DNA from: Inhella inkyongensis
Lineage (GTDB): Bacteria > Pseudomonadota > Gammaproteobacteria > Burkholderiales > Burkholderiaceae_C
Assembly: GCF_005952805.1 (NCBI RefSeq)
Contig: NZ_CP040709.1
Span: forward strand, 62,001 to 126,000
Length of the DNA stretch: 64,000 bases
Direction of reading: 5' to 3'
Positions 23,690-32,048 of this stretch are shown here, piece after piece; positions within the stretch are counted from its first letter, which is position 1, and each line of letters opens with the position of its first letter. Position numbers and translations under genes: made by a program. A model generated the notes under the pieces. It had not been told where the DNA came from. It ran no database searches and worked only from the letters and a program-made list of their open reading frames with translations.

Positions 23690-24211
23690 CTACCACTCGC
23701 CATTTGCTGGCGGAAGGAGAACCGTCTTGAGGTGGGCGAAGTACTTGGGATCTTCGTCTTCGAAGATCTCTTTGCCTGCACCCATGTAGGCACGTGTCAG
23801 CTCGTCGTTGGCTCTTGTGAGATTGCCAAGCTCGAACTGGGCCTGACCAAGACGAAGATGGATAAATGGGTTACCGATAGCGCCAGGGCAGTGCATCGCG
23901 TCGCTCAGCGCGCCTCTTGCCTGCTCGTAGCTCTCCGCCCTGAAGTACGTATCGCCTATGGCCGTTAATAGCCATGTGCAAGCCTCCCAGTCGGTGATCG
24001 GCTCCGGCAGGAGCTCAAGCGCTTTCACATACGTTGCAATGGCGTCGCCGTAATTGCCCCGCTCCGATTGCTCGTCTCCCTCTTGAGAAAGCCGAGAAAT
24101 CTCCGTGTGTATGTCGTTTGGAAGCTCCACGCCCTTCTCTCTTGCTGCGGTCGGTTGAGTCAATGCGAATGATGCCAAGAGCACTAACCCAAGATTGCGA
24201 AGAACCTTCAT
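23690..24211 (-). CDS. Exported TPR-like cassette protein
   Basis: 173 residues with a signal peptide (MKVLRNLGLVLLASFALTQP, cleavage near TAA). The mature part contains TPR-type helices: SERGNYGDAIATYVKALELL, TAIGDTYFRAESYEQARGAL and HLRLGQAQFELGNLTRANDE. It probably is a periplasmic scaffold or adaptor. It lies between a GTTAGAC core box (24216-24222) upstream and attC-like site A downstream, so it is a complete cassette unit. Composition is intermediate, lower in GC than the chromosomal genes. Confidence 0.75.
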   Translation of the reverse strand: MKVLRNLGLVLLASFALTQPTAAREKGVELPNDIHTEISRLSQEGDEQSERGNYGDAIATYVKALELLPEPITDWEACTWLLTAIGDTYFRAESYEQARGALSDAMHCPGAIGNPFIHLRLGQAQFELGNLTRANDELTRAYMGAGKEIFEDEDPKYFAHLKTVLLPPANGEW

Positions 24212-24215
24212 AGCC

Positions 24216-24222
24216 GTCTAAC
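24216..24222 (-). other. GTTAGAC core box at the upstream end of the cassette array
   Basis: On the minus strand GTTAGAC (GTTRRRY consensus) stands four bases before the ATG of the TPR-like gene. The sequence before it does not fold into a clear attC: GCGGTCCATAAC lacks its partner arm. It may be a decayed attC or an attI-like insertion point. No integrase gene follows in the adjoining 24223-24567, which holds a hairpin but no gene. Confidence 0.45.
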
Positions 24223-24281
24223 GTGTTATGGACCGCAGCCCGAAGTAGCTACATCTAGCCACTTGTTGATGAATACCGTTA

Positions 24282-24318
24282 AAAGTTGATAGATATGAAT
24301 GCTGCATCTATCAACTTT
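24282..24318. repeat. Perfect 13-bp inverted repeat
   Basis: AAAGTTGATAGAT (24282-24294) and its exact complement ATCTATCAACTTT (24306-24318) enclose an 11-base loop. It is AT-rich and sits between the cassette array and the high-GC trhO region. It could be an operator, a bidirectional terminator or a junction scar. The rest of 24223-24567 shows no recognisable feature. Confidence 0.45.
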
Positions 24319-24567
24319 CCAGGGATCGGCAGCACGCCCAGCCCAATAAGACGGGGGCTTGCCAGCGCGGTTCAAGTGGCTGCTGCGGCAAGGGCTGCTT
24401 TTCTCGGCAATGCCTCATCGGACGGGCCCCTCCTGATCCGGCCCAGAGCGCCCGCCGCTCTGTCCCAGGGTGGGCGGCGGCTTGTCATCGTGGGCGCGGT
24501 GTAGAGCCTGGACTTTCGCACGCGTCCTCGCCCGCCCCCCTCAGGGCCAGCCCGGACAATCCGGCCC

Positions 24568-25452
24568 ATGCCCGCCGCCGCACCCCCAGCCCCCCAGCCC
24601 CCGCAACTGCTGCACTGCAGCTTCTACCGCTTCCACCCCATCGCCGAGCCGCAGGCGGCGGCTGTGCAGTTGCGCGAACTGGCGAGCGAACTCAAGGGCC
24701 TGATCCTGCTGGCGGGCGAAGGCATCAGCGCCGCCGTGGCCGGCACGCCGGCCGCTGTGCAGGCCTTTGAAGCCGCGCTGCTGGCCTCGGGGCTGCTCGG
24801 CCCGCAGGCCGATCTGCTGCCCGGCGGCGCGAAGCCGCTGATGTTCAAACACAGCGCCTGCGCCACCCCGCCCTTTGGCCGGTTGAAGGTGACGGTGAAG
24901 CCCGAGATCGTGGCGCTGGGGCTGCCCCATGGTGAGGCCCTGCCCGCGCCCGATGAGCAGGACGACACGCACCTGAGCCCGCAGGCCTGGCGCGCGCTGC
25001 TGGCGCAGGTGGAACGGGGCCAGGCCGTGCTGCTGGACAACCGCAACCACTTCGAGTGGCGGCTGGGCCGCTTTCGCGGGGCGGTGGACCCCGGCGTGCA
25101 CAACTTCCGCGACTTCGTGGCTTACGTGGAGGCGCATGCGCCCGCCTGGCGCGCGGCAAACCAGCCGGTGGCGATGTACTGCACCGGTGGTGTGCGCTGC
25201 GACAAGACCGCGCCCTGGATGCGCAGCCTGGGGCTGCAGGTGTTCCAGCTGGAGGGCGGCATCATGAATTACCTGGCCAGCCAACCCGATGCGGCGCAGG
25301 ACTGGGAGGGCGAGTGCTTTGTGTTCGACCGCCGCATCGCGCTGGATGCGCAGCTGCGCGAGACCGACACGCCGCTGGAAGCCGTTTTCGACCCCACGCA
25401 CCCGGACGAGGCCTGGCGCCTGCAACGAGCGCGGCGTTTGAATGAAGCCTGA
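24568..25452 (+). CDS. trhO: tRNA uridine(34) hydroxylase TrhO (rhodanese family)
   Basis: 294 residues. TrhO (formerly YceA) hydroxylates uridine 34 of certain tRNAs using oxygen. The N-terminal acylphosphatase-like domain contains ELKGLILLAGEGISAAVAGT; the rhodanese domain (about 135-235) has LLDNRNHFEWRLGRFRGAV and the catalytic loop MYCTGGVRCDKTAPWM (Cys about 205), followed by GLQVFQLEGGIMNYL and ECFVFDRR. All are standard for the family. The stop overlaps the next gene by 11 bases, so the two RNA-modification genes are probably co-transcribed. Confidence 0.93.
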   Translation: MPAAAPPAPQPPQLLHCSFYRFHPIAEPQAAAVQLRELASELKGLILLAGEGISAAVAGTPAAVQAFEAALLASGLLGPQADLLPGGAKPLMFKHSACATPPFGRLKVTVKPEIVALGLPHGEALPAPDEQDDTHLSPQAWRALLAQVERGQAVLLDNRNHFEWRLGRFRGAVDPGVHNFRDFVAYVEAHAPAWRAANQPVAMYCTGGVRCDKTAPWMRSLGLQVFQLEGGIMNYLASQPDAAQDWEGECFVFDRRIALDAQLRETDTPLEAVFDPTHPDEAWRLQRARRLNEA

Positions 25453-26389
25453 AGGCTTCACGCCTGCGCCGCGCCAGGGCGTCAGCGCCAGCCGCGTGCG
25501 CGCTGGCGCCGGGCCTTGGGGGCATGTGCTGGCCTTTTTGCAGGCCCGCTTTCCACAGGCGCCGGACTGGCCCGAGCGCCTGCAGGCCGGCGAGGTACTG
25601 GACGCCCACGGCGCCCCGCTGGCCGCGCACAGCCCCTGCCCACCGGGCTGCCTGATCTGGTACTGGCGCCGCCCGCCACCCGAAGCGCGTGTGCCCTTTG
25701 AGGTCGAGGTACTGCACCGCTGCGAGCGCCTGCTGGTGGTGGACAAGCCGCCTTTCCTGGCCGTCGCCCCGGCCGGCCGGCATTTGCAAGAGACCGTGTT
25801 GCTGCGCCTGCAGCAGCGGTTCGACCTGCCCGAGCTGACCCCACTGCATCGCCTGGACCGCGACACCGCCGGAGTGCTGGCCTTTTGCATCCAGGCCCAA
25901 CACCGGACGGTCTACCAGGCGCTGTGGCGCGAGCGGCGGGTGCAGAAGGGCTACGAGGCCATCGCGCCCTGGAGCGAAGCGCTGAACGGTCCGCTCATCG
26001 CGCGCCATCGCCTGGTGGAGCCAGTGGGAGAAGGCTTTCACCAGATGCAGGTGCAGGCCGGCGAACCGAACTGCGAGACCCGCATCGAGCGCCTGCACGA
26101 AGTGAACTCCGCCACCGTGCCCGGCGCCCAAGCGGGCCAGCGTTTGGCGCTCTACCGCTTGAACCCGATCACCGGCCGCAAGCACCAGCTGCGCGCCCAG
26201 ATGGCGGCTCTGGGGCTGCCCATCGTCAACGACCGCATCTACCCCGTGCTGCAGCCGGATGGGCCGGACGACTACACGCGGCCCCTGCAACTGCTGGCGC
26301 GCCGGCTGGCGTTCACCGATCCGCTGGATGGGCGGGAGTGGTGCTTTGAGAGCCGGCGGCGGCTGGGGCTGTCCAGCTCACTGACTTGA
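25442..26389 (+). CDS. RluA family pseudouridine synthase
   Basis: 315 residues. The catalytic motif HRLDRDTAGVL (Asp about 141) is intact, followed by VYQALWRERRVQKGYEAIAP and the family block YRLNPITGRKHQLRAQMAAL with GLPIVNDRIYP. The first 85 residues resemble a degenerate S4-type domain rather than a clean one. It isomerises uridine to pseudouridine in rRNA or tRNA; the exact site cannot be read, but the overall form resembles the RluA-like clade with an extended N terminus. It overlaps trhO by 11 bases. Confidence 0.92.
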   Translation: MKPEGFTPAPRQGVSASRVRAGAGPWGHVLAFLQARFPQAPDWPERLQAGEVLDAHGAPLAAHSPCPPGCLIWYWRRPPPEARVPFEVEVLHRCERLLVVDKPPFLAVAPAGRHLQETVLLRLQQRFDLPELTPLHRLDRDTAGVLAFCIQAQHRTVYQALWRERRVQKGYEAIAPWSEALNGPLIARHRLVEPVGEGFHQMQVQAGEPNCETRIERLHEVNSATVPGAQAGQRLALYRLNPITGRKHQLRAQMAALGLPIVNDRIYPVLQPDGPDDYTRPLQLLARRLAFTDPLDGREWCFESRRRLGLSSSLT

Positions 26390-26446
26390 CGCCAATCGGG
26401 TTCATCGCCAAACTAGTCAGCAAACTGGTTTGATTGGAGTTTGATC

Positions 26447-26701
26447 ATGGACGCTTGGCCGGTACAAGACGCGAAGGCGCGCTTCAGCGAGTTTCTCGAA
26501 GCCTGCCTGACCGAAGGCCCGCAACTCGTGACCAAACGCGGCGCCGAGGCGGCCGTGATGGTGCCCGTGCAAGAGTGGCGGCGCCTGCAGGCGGCCGCCC
26601 AGCCGTCCTTGAAGGCCCTGCTGTTGGCGGATACCGCCCGCAGCGAAGCTTTGGTGCCGCCTCGCGGCCGCGCCAAGCGGCGCCCGGTGCAGCCGCTCTG
26701 A
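26447..26701 (+). CDS. Phd/YefM family antitoxin
   Basis: 84 residues from the ATG at 26447. The N-terminal Phd/YefM fold is clear: WPVQDAKARFSEFLEACLTE, then LVTKRGAEAAVMVPVQEW. The C-terminal part (LKALLLADTARSEALVPPRG) should be the flexible toxin-binding tail, basic at its end. It would bind the PIN toxin encoded nine bases downstream and, as is usual, repress its own promoter. The short AT-richer gap upstream (26390-26446, with CAAACTAGTCAGCAAACTGG) could carry the promoter and operator. Confidence 0.9.
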   Translation: MDAWPVQDAKARFSEFLEACLTEGPQLVTKRGAEAAVMVPVQEWRRLQAAAQPSLKALLLADTARSEALVPPRGRAKRRPVQPL

Positions 26702-26710
26702 TCCACGGCC

Positions 26711-27142
26711 ATGTATTTGCTGGACACCAATATCGTTTCCGAGCTGCGCAAGCCCAAGCCCCATGGCGGGGTGTTGGCCTGGCTGCAGGCTGCGGACGAG
26801 AACCAACTCTTTCTTTCCGCCGTCACGCTGGGCGAGATCCAGGCCGGCATCGAGATCACCCGCGAACAAGACGCCGCCAAGGCGGCCGAGATCGAGGCCT
26901 GGCTGGCGCGATTGGCCCAGGCCTACAACGTGCTGCCCATGGATGCCGCCGCCTTCCGCCAATGGGCGCGGCTGATGCACCGGCGCTCGGACACCCTTTA
27001 CGAAGACGCCCTGATTGCCGCCACCGCCATCACCCGCGGCCTGACCGTCGTGACGCGCAATGTGTCCGACTTCAAGGCGCTGGGGCTGGCAGTGCTGAAC
27101 CCCTTCGACAACAAGGCCAAAGGGTCCAAGCCCAGATCCTGA
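26711..27142 (+). CDS. VapC-type PIN domain toxin
   Basis: 143 residues. PIN ribonuclease motifs are present: MYLLDTNIVSELRKPKP (first acidic residue Asp5), LSAVTLGEIQAGI (Glu), TLYEDALIAATAITRGLTVV (Asp about 99) and VTRNVSDFKALGL (Asp about 117). As a VapC/FitB-like toxin it would cleave RNA, often tRNA or rRNA, unless bound by its antitoxin. It forms a bicistronic pair with the Phd-type antitoxin just upstream. The stop is only three bases from the end of convergent paaZ. Confidence 0.9.
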   Translation: MYLLDTNIVSELRKPKPHGGVLAWLQAADENQLFLSAVTLGEIQAGIEITREQDAAKAAEIEAWLARLAQAYNVLPMDAAAFRQWARLMHRRSDTLYEDALIAATAITRGLTVVTRNVSDFKALGLAVLNPFDNKAKGSKPRS

Positions 27143-27145
27143 GGC

Positions 27146-29200
27146 TCAGCCTGCCTCGACCTCTCTCTTGGCCACCAGCGTCAAGATCTCGTAGCTCGCG
27201 CACAGCTCGCCACGCTGGTTGGTCACGGCCACGTCCCAACCGATCACGCCTTGGGCGGGTTGGTCGTCGCGCGGCGGGCGGTCGATCTTGCGCTTGGCGG
27301 TCAGGCGCGCCTGGATGGTGTCGCCAATGGCGACCGGGGTGACGAAACGCAGGTTCTCCAGGCCGTAGTTGGCCAGCACCGGGCCGGGGGCGGGGCTGAC
27401 GAACAGGCCGGCCGCCGCGCTCAGCACGAAGTAGCCGTGGGCAATGCGCTGGCCGAAGGGGCTGGCCTTGGCCGCCACTTCGTCGAAGTGCATGTAGAAG
27501 TAGTCGCCACTCAGGCCGCCAAAGTTGACGATGTCGGCCTCGCTGACGGTGCGGCGGTGCGTGAGCAGGCTCATGCCCACTTCCACGTCCTCGAAGTGGC
27601 GGCGGAAGGGGTGGATCTCGCTCTCGATCACCGCGCCGCCGCGCTGGTATTCGCCGGTGACGGCGCTCATCATCGTGGGCGAACCCTGCACCGCGCAGCG
27701 CTGCAGGAAGTGCTTGACCGAGCGCAGGCCGCCCAGTTCCTCACCGCCGCCGGCGCGACCCGGGCCGCCGTGCTTGAGCTTGGGCAGGGGGCTGCCGTGG
27801 CCGGTGCTTTCCAGCGCGGCTTCGCGGTCCAGCACCAGCAAACGCCCGTGCCAGGCGGCAAAGCTGGGCACGGCCTGCGCGGCCAGGGCCGGGGTCTTGG
27901 TGACCAGGGTGCCCACCAGGCTGCCGCGGCCCAAGGTGGCCAGGTGCAGGCCTTCCTCGAAGTCGTCGTAGGGCATCAGGGTGCTCACCGGACCGAAGGC
28001 CTCGACGTTGTGCACATTGGGGTTGTGCAGGGGGTTGTCGCAGCGCAGCAGGGTGGGGGCGAAGAAGGCGCCATTCAGCGTGCCTTCGCCCTTGGGGCGG
28101 AAGCCGTCGCCCGCGCCCAGCAGCACCTGGTTGCCCTGGGCCAGCAGGGCCACTTTTTCCATCACATCGGCCTGCTGCGCGTGGCTGGCCAGCGCGCCCA
28201 TGCGCACGCCCTCCAGCGCCGGGTCGCCGACGACGATCTTGGCTAAACGCGCCTTGAGCGCCGCACCCACCGCGTCCACCAAATGGCGGGGCACGATGGC
28301 GCGGCGAATGGCCGTGCACTTCTGGCCGGCCTTGGCGCTCATCTCACGCGCCACTTCCTTCACATAGAGCTCGAACTCGGGGTCGTCGGGCGTCACATCG
28401 GGCGCCAGGATGGCGCAGTTCAGGCTGTCGGCCTCGGCGTTGAAGGGGATGGAGCGGCGCAACACATTGGGGTGGCTGCGCAGCTGCATCGCCGTGTCCG
28501 CGCTGCCGGTGAAGGTGACCACATCGGGTTCTTCCAGGCGCTCGAACAGATCGCCGGTGCTGCCCACGATGAGCTGCAGGCTGCCGGCGGGCAGCAGGCC
28601 CGATTCCATCATCAGGCGCACCGCCGCCTCGGCCACATAGCTGGTGGCCGAGGCGGGCTTCACCAGGCAGGGCATGCCGGCCAGGAAGCTGGGCGCGAAC
28701 TTTTCCAACATGCCCCAGATGGGGAAGTTGAAGGCATTGATGTGCAGCGCGATGCCGCGGCGCGGCACCAGCACATGGCTGCCGATGAAGTGGTTGTTGG
28801 CGCCCAGGCGCATCGGCGGGCCTTCGTGCAGCACATTGCTGCTGGGCAGGTCCTTGCCGCCGATGCTGGAGTAGGCGAACAGGGTGCCGATGCCGCCTTC
28901 CACATCGATCCAGGAGTCGCTGCGCGTCGCACCCGTGTGGGCGCTGATGGCGTAGAGCGCTTCCTTGCGCTCCATCAGGAACACGGCCAGGGCCTTGAGC
29001 ACGCGGGCGCGGTCCTGGAAGTGGCTCTTCAGCAGGGTCTGCAGGCCGGTGGTGCGCGCATAGGCCACCATCTCCTCGAAGTTCAGCGTCTCTTCGTGGG
29101 TGTGGGCGATGACGGCGCCATTGATGGCCGAGCGCAGGGCTTGCTTCGCTTGGGTGCCGACCCAGCGGCCGGCGACAAAGCTTTGGAGGGTGGTTGTCAT
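27146..29200 (-). CDS. paaZ: Bifunctional oxepin-CoA hydrolase / aldehyde dehydrogenase PaaZ
   Basis: 684 residues, full length. PaaZ opens the oxepin-CoA ring with its C-terminal R-specific hydratase and oxidises the resulting semialdehyde with its N-terminal aldehyde dehydrogenase. The ALDH part (1 to about 520) has Glu256 (FNAEADSL) and Cys295 (AGQKCTA), the same numbers as in E. coli PaaZ. The MaoC hotdog part (about 545-684) has FGGLSGDYFYMHFDEVAAKA and GQRIAHGYFV with the catalytic Asp/His pair. It is separated from the rest of the paa genes by a 600-bp repeat and a GNAT gene, so it may have its own promoter in 29201-29255; no PaaR-type palindrome is seen there. Confidence 0.97.
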   Translation of the reverse strand: MTTTLQSFVAGRWVGTQAKQALRSAINGAVIAHTHEETLNFEEMVAYARTTGLQTLLKSHFQDRARVLKALAVFLMERKEALYAISAHTGATRSDSWIDVEGGIGTLFAYSSIGGKDLPSSNVLHEGPPMRLGANNHFIGSHVLVPRRGIALHINAFNFPIWGMLEKFAPSFLAGMPCLVKPASATSYVAEAAVRLMMESGLLPAGSLQLIVGSTGDLFERLEEPDVVTFTGSADTAMQLRSHPNVLRRSIPFNAEADSLNCAILAPDVTPDDPEFELYVKEVAREMSAKAGQKCTAIRRAIVPRHLVDAVGAALKARLAKIVVGDPALEGVRMGALASHAQQADVMEKVALLAQGNQVLLGAGDGFRPKGEGTLNGAFFAPTLLRCDNPLHNPNVHNVEAFGPVSTLMPYDDFEEGLHLATLGRGSLVGTLVTKTPALAAQAVPSFAAWHGRLLVLDREAALESTGHGSPLPKLKHGGPGRAGGGEELGGLRSVKHFLQRCAVQGSPTMMSAVTGEYQRGGAVIESEIHPFRRHFEDVEVGMSLLTHRRTVSEADIVNFGGLSGDYFYMHFDEVAAKASPFGQRIAHGYFVLSAAAGLFVSPAPGPVLANYGLENLRFVTPVAIGDTIQARLTAKRKIDRPPRDDQPAQGVIGWDVAVTNQRGELCASYEILTLVAKREVEAG

Positions 29201-29255
29201 TGGGTGACCTTTTTGATGTCTGAATTCAATTCTTTAGGCATGTGCTTTTCGTGGG

Positions 29256-29852
29256 AGCCCGCAGGGGCTTCACCCCTGCACCCGACCCATTTCTCTTTGC
29301 TTCGCCAAAGAGAAATGGGGAAAGAGAAAGGCGACCCCCGATGCCGGCGCCGCTCGCCTGCGGCGATCGGTTCCCTGTGGTGCTCGAAGGCCAGGCCCAG
29401 CGCGGAACGCACTTCGTTCGCTGCGCTCACTGCGTTTGAACGGCCGCGCCGAGTTTGTTTACGTGGCGCGCTGACGCGCGCTGGCCTGTCCTTCTGCGCT
29501 CCTCGGCTTGGCATAGGGGGACCCCCAAACAGCCAACAGCCGAACAGCCCGGACTGCGACAGATCGCTCCGTTTCCCGGGGTCCCCTATGCGCTGCCGAG
29601 AAGCACAGCGGGCCAGAGCGCGCGCGCAGCGCGCTTCAAGCACTGACTCGGCGCGGCCGTTCAAACGGAGCGAGCTTGCGAGCGCAGTGCGTTCCGCGCC
29701 GGCTCTGGCTCGCGAGCATCGCAGGGGACCCCTTGGCGAAGCCAAGGGGCTGCGCATCGGGGTCGCCTTTCTTTGGTTACTTTCTTTGGCGAAGCAAAGA
29801 AAGTAACCCGGCCGCCGGGCCGGAATCCCGGCGGGCTGGGGTTCAGTGAGCC
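29256..29852 (+). repeat. ~600-bp dispersed repeat, copy 1
   Basis: Non-coding block that returns in inverted form at 41968-42584. Shared stretches include CGACCCCCGATGCCGGCGCC, the 'GCATAGGGGGACCCCC' region and CTATGCGCTGCCGAGAAGCA. Both ends are capped by hairpins built on the same core: CCATTTCTCTTTG-cttcg-CAAAGAGAAATGG (about 29287-29318) and GGTTACTTTCTTTG-gcgaag-CAAAGAAAGTAACC (29775-29808), which could act as bidirectional terminators. Several long open frames cross it on both strands but they have no start signals and look like GC-skew artefacts. It fills the gap between paaZ and the GNAT gene. Confidence 0.8.
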
Positions 29853-29861
29853 CGCGCTGGT

Positions 29862-30392
29862 TCAAGCGCCCGACTCCAACTTGCACACCATGTGCACCTT
29901 GCTGAAATCCCTTCCAGCAATGCACACCGCCATCGGCTCCACCCCAAAGCGCTCAAACCCGCACCGCGCATACAAGGCCTCGGCCGGCGCATTGCCCTCG
30001 GTCACGGTCAGCGACACCACGCGCACGCCGTTGCGCGCGCGGGCGCCTTCGAGCGCGGCAGTCACCAGCGCGCGGCCCAGGCGCAAGCCGCGCTGCGCCG
30101 GCTGCACATACATGCCGAATAGATGCGCCTTGTGGCGTTCCTTCTCGCGTTGCATGAAGCCCAGACCCACCACGCCGACCAACTGCCCGTCCACAAAAGC
30201 ACCCCAGTTCATCTCCTGGGCATCAGGGGCGGGGTCCAGACGGTTTTCCCACCAGCTCAGCGGTAGGGCGGCGCGTTCGGCCACGCTGGAGGTGAAAGCC
30301 TCGGGGTCGTTGCCATAGGCCTCGAGCATCAGCGCGCGATAAGCCTCGACCTCGGCCGGGCCCAGGCGGCGCACCGATGCCGTCGCGCTCAT
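29862..30392 (-). CDS. GNAT family N-acetyltransferase
   Basis: 176 residues from the ATG at 30392. Visible blocks: EAYRALMLEAYGNDPEAFTS at the start (common in GNATs annotated near PaaR or RimI), LVGVVGLGFMQREKERHKAH, then the acetyl-CoA site VQPAQRGLRLGRALVTAALE (QRGLRLG) and VTEGNAPAEALYARCGFERF. The substrate is unknown. The ATG overlaps the stop of paaR (ATGA, 30389-30392), so it is the last gene of the paa operon. A link to phenylacetate use is not known. Confidence 0.88.
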   Translation of the reverse strand: MSATASVRRLGPAEVEAYRALMLEAYGNDPEAFTSSVAERAALPLSWWENRLDPAPDAQEMNWGAFVDGQLVGVVGLGFMQREKERHKAHLFGMYVQPAQRGLRLGRALVTAALEGARARNGVRVVSLTVTEGNAPAEALYARCGFERFGVEPMAVCIAGRDFSKVHMVCKLESGA

Positions 30393-30970
30393 GCCGCCAC
30401 CGCCGGCAAACCACCCAGCAAGAGCTGGGCCACCACCTCGGCCAACTGGGCGTCGCTCAAGGCGCCCTCGGGCCGGTGCCAGGTGTAGGTCCAATTGATC
30501 ATGCCGAACAGCAGCATGGTCACGGGCTTGGCCAGGCCCGCGGCCTCCAGGCCCGGTTTCAGTGCGGCCAGGGCTTGCGCGAAGCCGTTCACCACCTCGC
30601 GCTCCAGCTCGCGGATGCGCTGCTGGCGGGGCTCGGGCAGGAACTTCAGGTCCTCGGTCAGCACCCGATGCTCATGCCGCGCGGCCGTGTAGACGGCCAG
30701 AAAGCGCGCCACCAGGGCGCGCAGCTGGGCCTCGGGGGCCAACTGCTGCGCCAACACCTCGCGCACCAAGGCCGCGAGCTTCTCCACATGCGCCTCGCAG
30801 ATGCGTGCGAGCAACTCGGCCTTGTCCGGCACGTAGTGATACAGCGCCGGCTTGCTCAGGCCACAGGCCTCGGCCAACTGGCTCATCGCCGTGCCGGGGT
30901 AGCCCTGCTGGGCGAACAGGCGGGCGGAGACCGCCAGGATGTCCTGCTCGCGGGGATTGGGCGCGCTCAC
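30389..30970 (-). CDS. paaR: TetR family regulator of the paa operon
   Basis: 193 residues with a GTG start at 30970 that overlaps the paaE stop (GTGA); the longer open frame upstream is paaE in another frame. The TetR helix-turn-helix is at 10-55: LAVSARLFAQQGYPGTAMSQ, then ACGLSKPALYHYVPDKAELL. The C-terminal part would bind phenylacetyl-CoA, the inducer known for PaaR of betaproteobacteria. Being encoded inside the operon it would control, it is expected to be autoregulated through the palindrome at 36008. Assignment to PaaR is by context and HTH type. Confidence 0.88.
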   Translation of the reverse strand: MSAPNPREQDILAVSARLFAQQGYPGTAMSQLAEACGLSKPALYHYVPDKAELLARICEAHVEKLAALVREVLAQQLAPEAQLRALVARFLAVYTAARHEHRVLTEDLKFLPEPRQQRIRELEREVVNGFAQALAALKPGLEAAGLAKPVTMLLFGMINWTYTWHRPEGALSDAQLAEVVAQLLLGGLPAVAA

Positions 30971-32046
30971 CGCTCGTCGAAGCTCAGCGTCACCGTCGGA
31001 GTGAGCGCATGCGCCTGACACGCCAACACAAACCCGGCCTCCAGCTCGTGCTTTTCCAGCGCGAAGTTGCGGTCCATGCGCACCTGGCCTTCCAGCACCT
31101 TGCAGCGGCAGGTGGAACACACGCCGCTCTTGCAGGAGTAGGGCACGTCCATGCCGGCGCGGGCCGCGGCGTCCAGCAGGCTGGGGTCTGAGCCCAGCAC
31201 CTCGATCACGCGGGTAAAGCCGTCGCGGATCACCGTCACCTGGGCCTGGGCCACGTCGCCGGGCTTGACCTCATGCGGCGCCGGCTGGCCGGCCACCATT
31301 TCGGGGGTGCCGAAGCGCTCCACATGGATGCGTTCTTTCTCCACCCCGGCGTCCAGCAGCGCGCCCTCGGCCTCGTCGTTCATCTGGAAGGGGCCGCAGA
31401 TGAAGGCGTGGCTGATGCTGGCGGGCGGCACCAGGGTCTTCAGAAAGGCAGCGACCTTGGCACGGTCCATCACGCCGGCAAAAAGGTCAGACTCCACCGC
31501 TTCGTCGCTGAACACCGCGTGGATGGCCAGGCGGCCCATGTACTGGTTCTTCAGGTCCTCGATCTCGTCCTTGAACATCGTGGACTGCACCCGGCGGTTG
31601 CCGTAGAGCAGGGTGAAGCGGCTCTGCGGCTCAGCGGCCAGCACCGTCTTCATGATGGAAAGGATGGGCGTGATGCCCGAGCCGCCAGCGATGCCCACGT
31701 AGTGGCGCGCCTCGCTCGGGGCCACCGGCACGAAGAAGCGGCCCTGGGGCGGAAAGACTTGCAGGCTGTCGCCGGCCTTCAGGCTGCCGTTCACCCAGTG
31801 GCTGAACTTGCCGCCGGCCACCTTGCGCACGCCCACACGCAGGGTCTGTTCCTGCACGCCGGCGCAGATGGAATAGCTGCGGCGCAGGTCTTCTCCATTC
31901 ACGGTGGCGCGCAGGGTCAGGTACTGGCCCTGGGTGTAGCGAAAGGTCTCGCGCAGTTCAGCAGGCAGCTCGAAGCGCACCACCACGGCCTCATCGGTTT
32001 CGGGCTCGACGGCGGCGACTTTCAGCTCATGGAAGTGAAGGCTCAT
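30967..32046 (-). CDS. paaE: Phenylacetyl-CoA epoxidase reductase subunit PaaE
   Basis: 359 residues. It transfers electrons from NADPH through FAD and a [2Fe-2S] cluster to the PaaAC oxygenase. The FAD domain has LRRSYSICAGVQ (RxYS), the NAD(P) domain GIAGGSGITPILSIM and ICGPFQMND, and the C-terminal ferredoxin domain CKSGVCSTCRCKV with the fourth Cys in ACQAH. It lies two bases after paaD and overlaps paaR by four bases. Length and domain order match the family. Confidence 0.97.
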   Translation of the reverse strand: MSLHFHELKVAAVEPETDEAVVVRFELPAELRETFRYTQGQYLTLRATVNGEDLRRSYSICAGVQEQTLRVGVRKVAGGKFSHWVNGSLKAGDSLQVFPPQGRFFVPVAPSEARHYVGIAGGSGITPILSIMKTVLAAEPQSRFTLLYGNRRVQSTMFKDEIEDLKNQYMGRLAIHAVFSDEAVESDLFAGVMDRAKVAAFLKTLVPPASISHAFICGPFQMNDEAEGALLDAGVEKERIHVERFGTPEMVAGQPAPHEVKPGDVAQAQVTVIRDGFTRVIEVLGSDPSLLDAAARAGMDVPYSCKSGVCSTCRCKVLEGQVRMDRNFALEKHELEAGFVLACQAHALTPTVTLSFDER

Positions 32047-32048
32047 GA

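Noticed and set aside
26447..27142. Toxin-antitoxin pair as a sign of a mobile island with the cassette array
   Set aside because: Composition matches the chromosome and no attC-like site flanks the pair; it is 2 kb from the array with normal genes between.
28283..29806. 507-residue plus-strand open frame opposite the 5' part of paaZ and the repeat
   Set aside because: Runs across paaZ and the non-coding repeat; composition typical of antisense GC-rich frames.
29256..29852. Possible protein-coding genes in the 600-bp repeat (several 60- to 240-residue frames)
   Set aside because: Frames occur on both strands in both copies, with no ribosome site and with hairpins through them; better explained as structured non-coding repeat.
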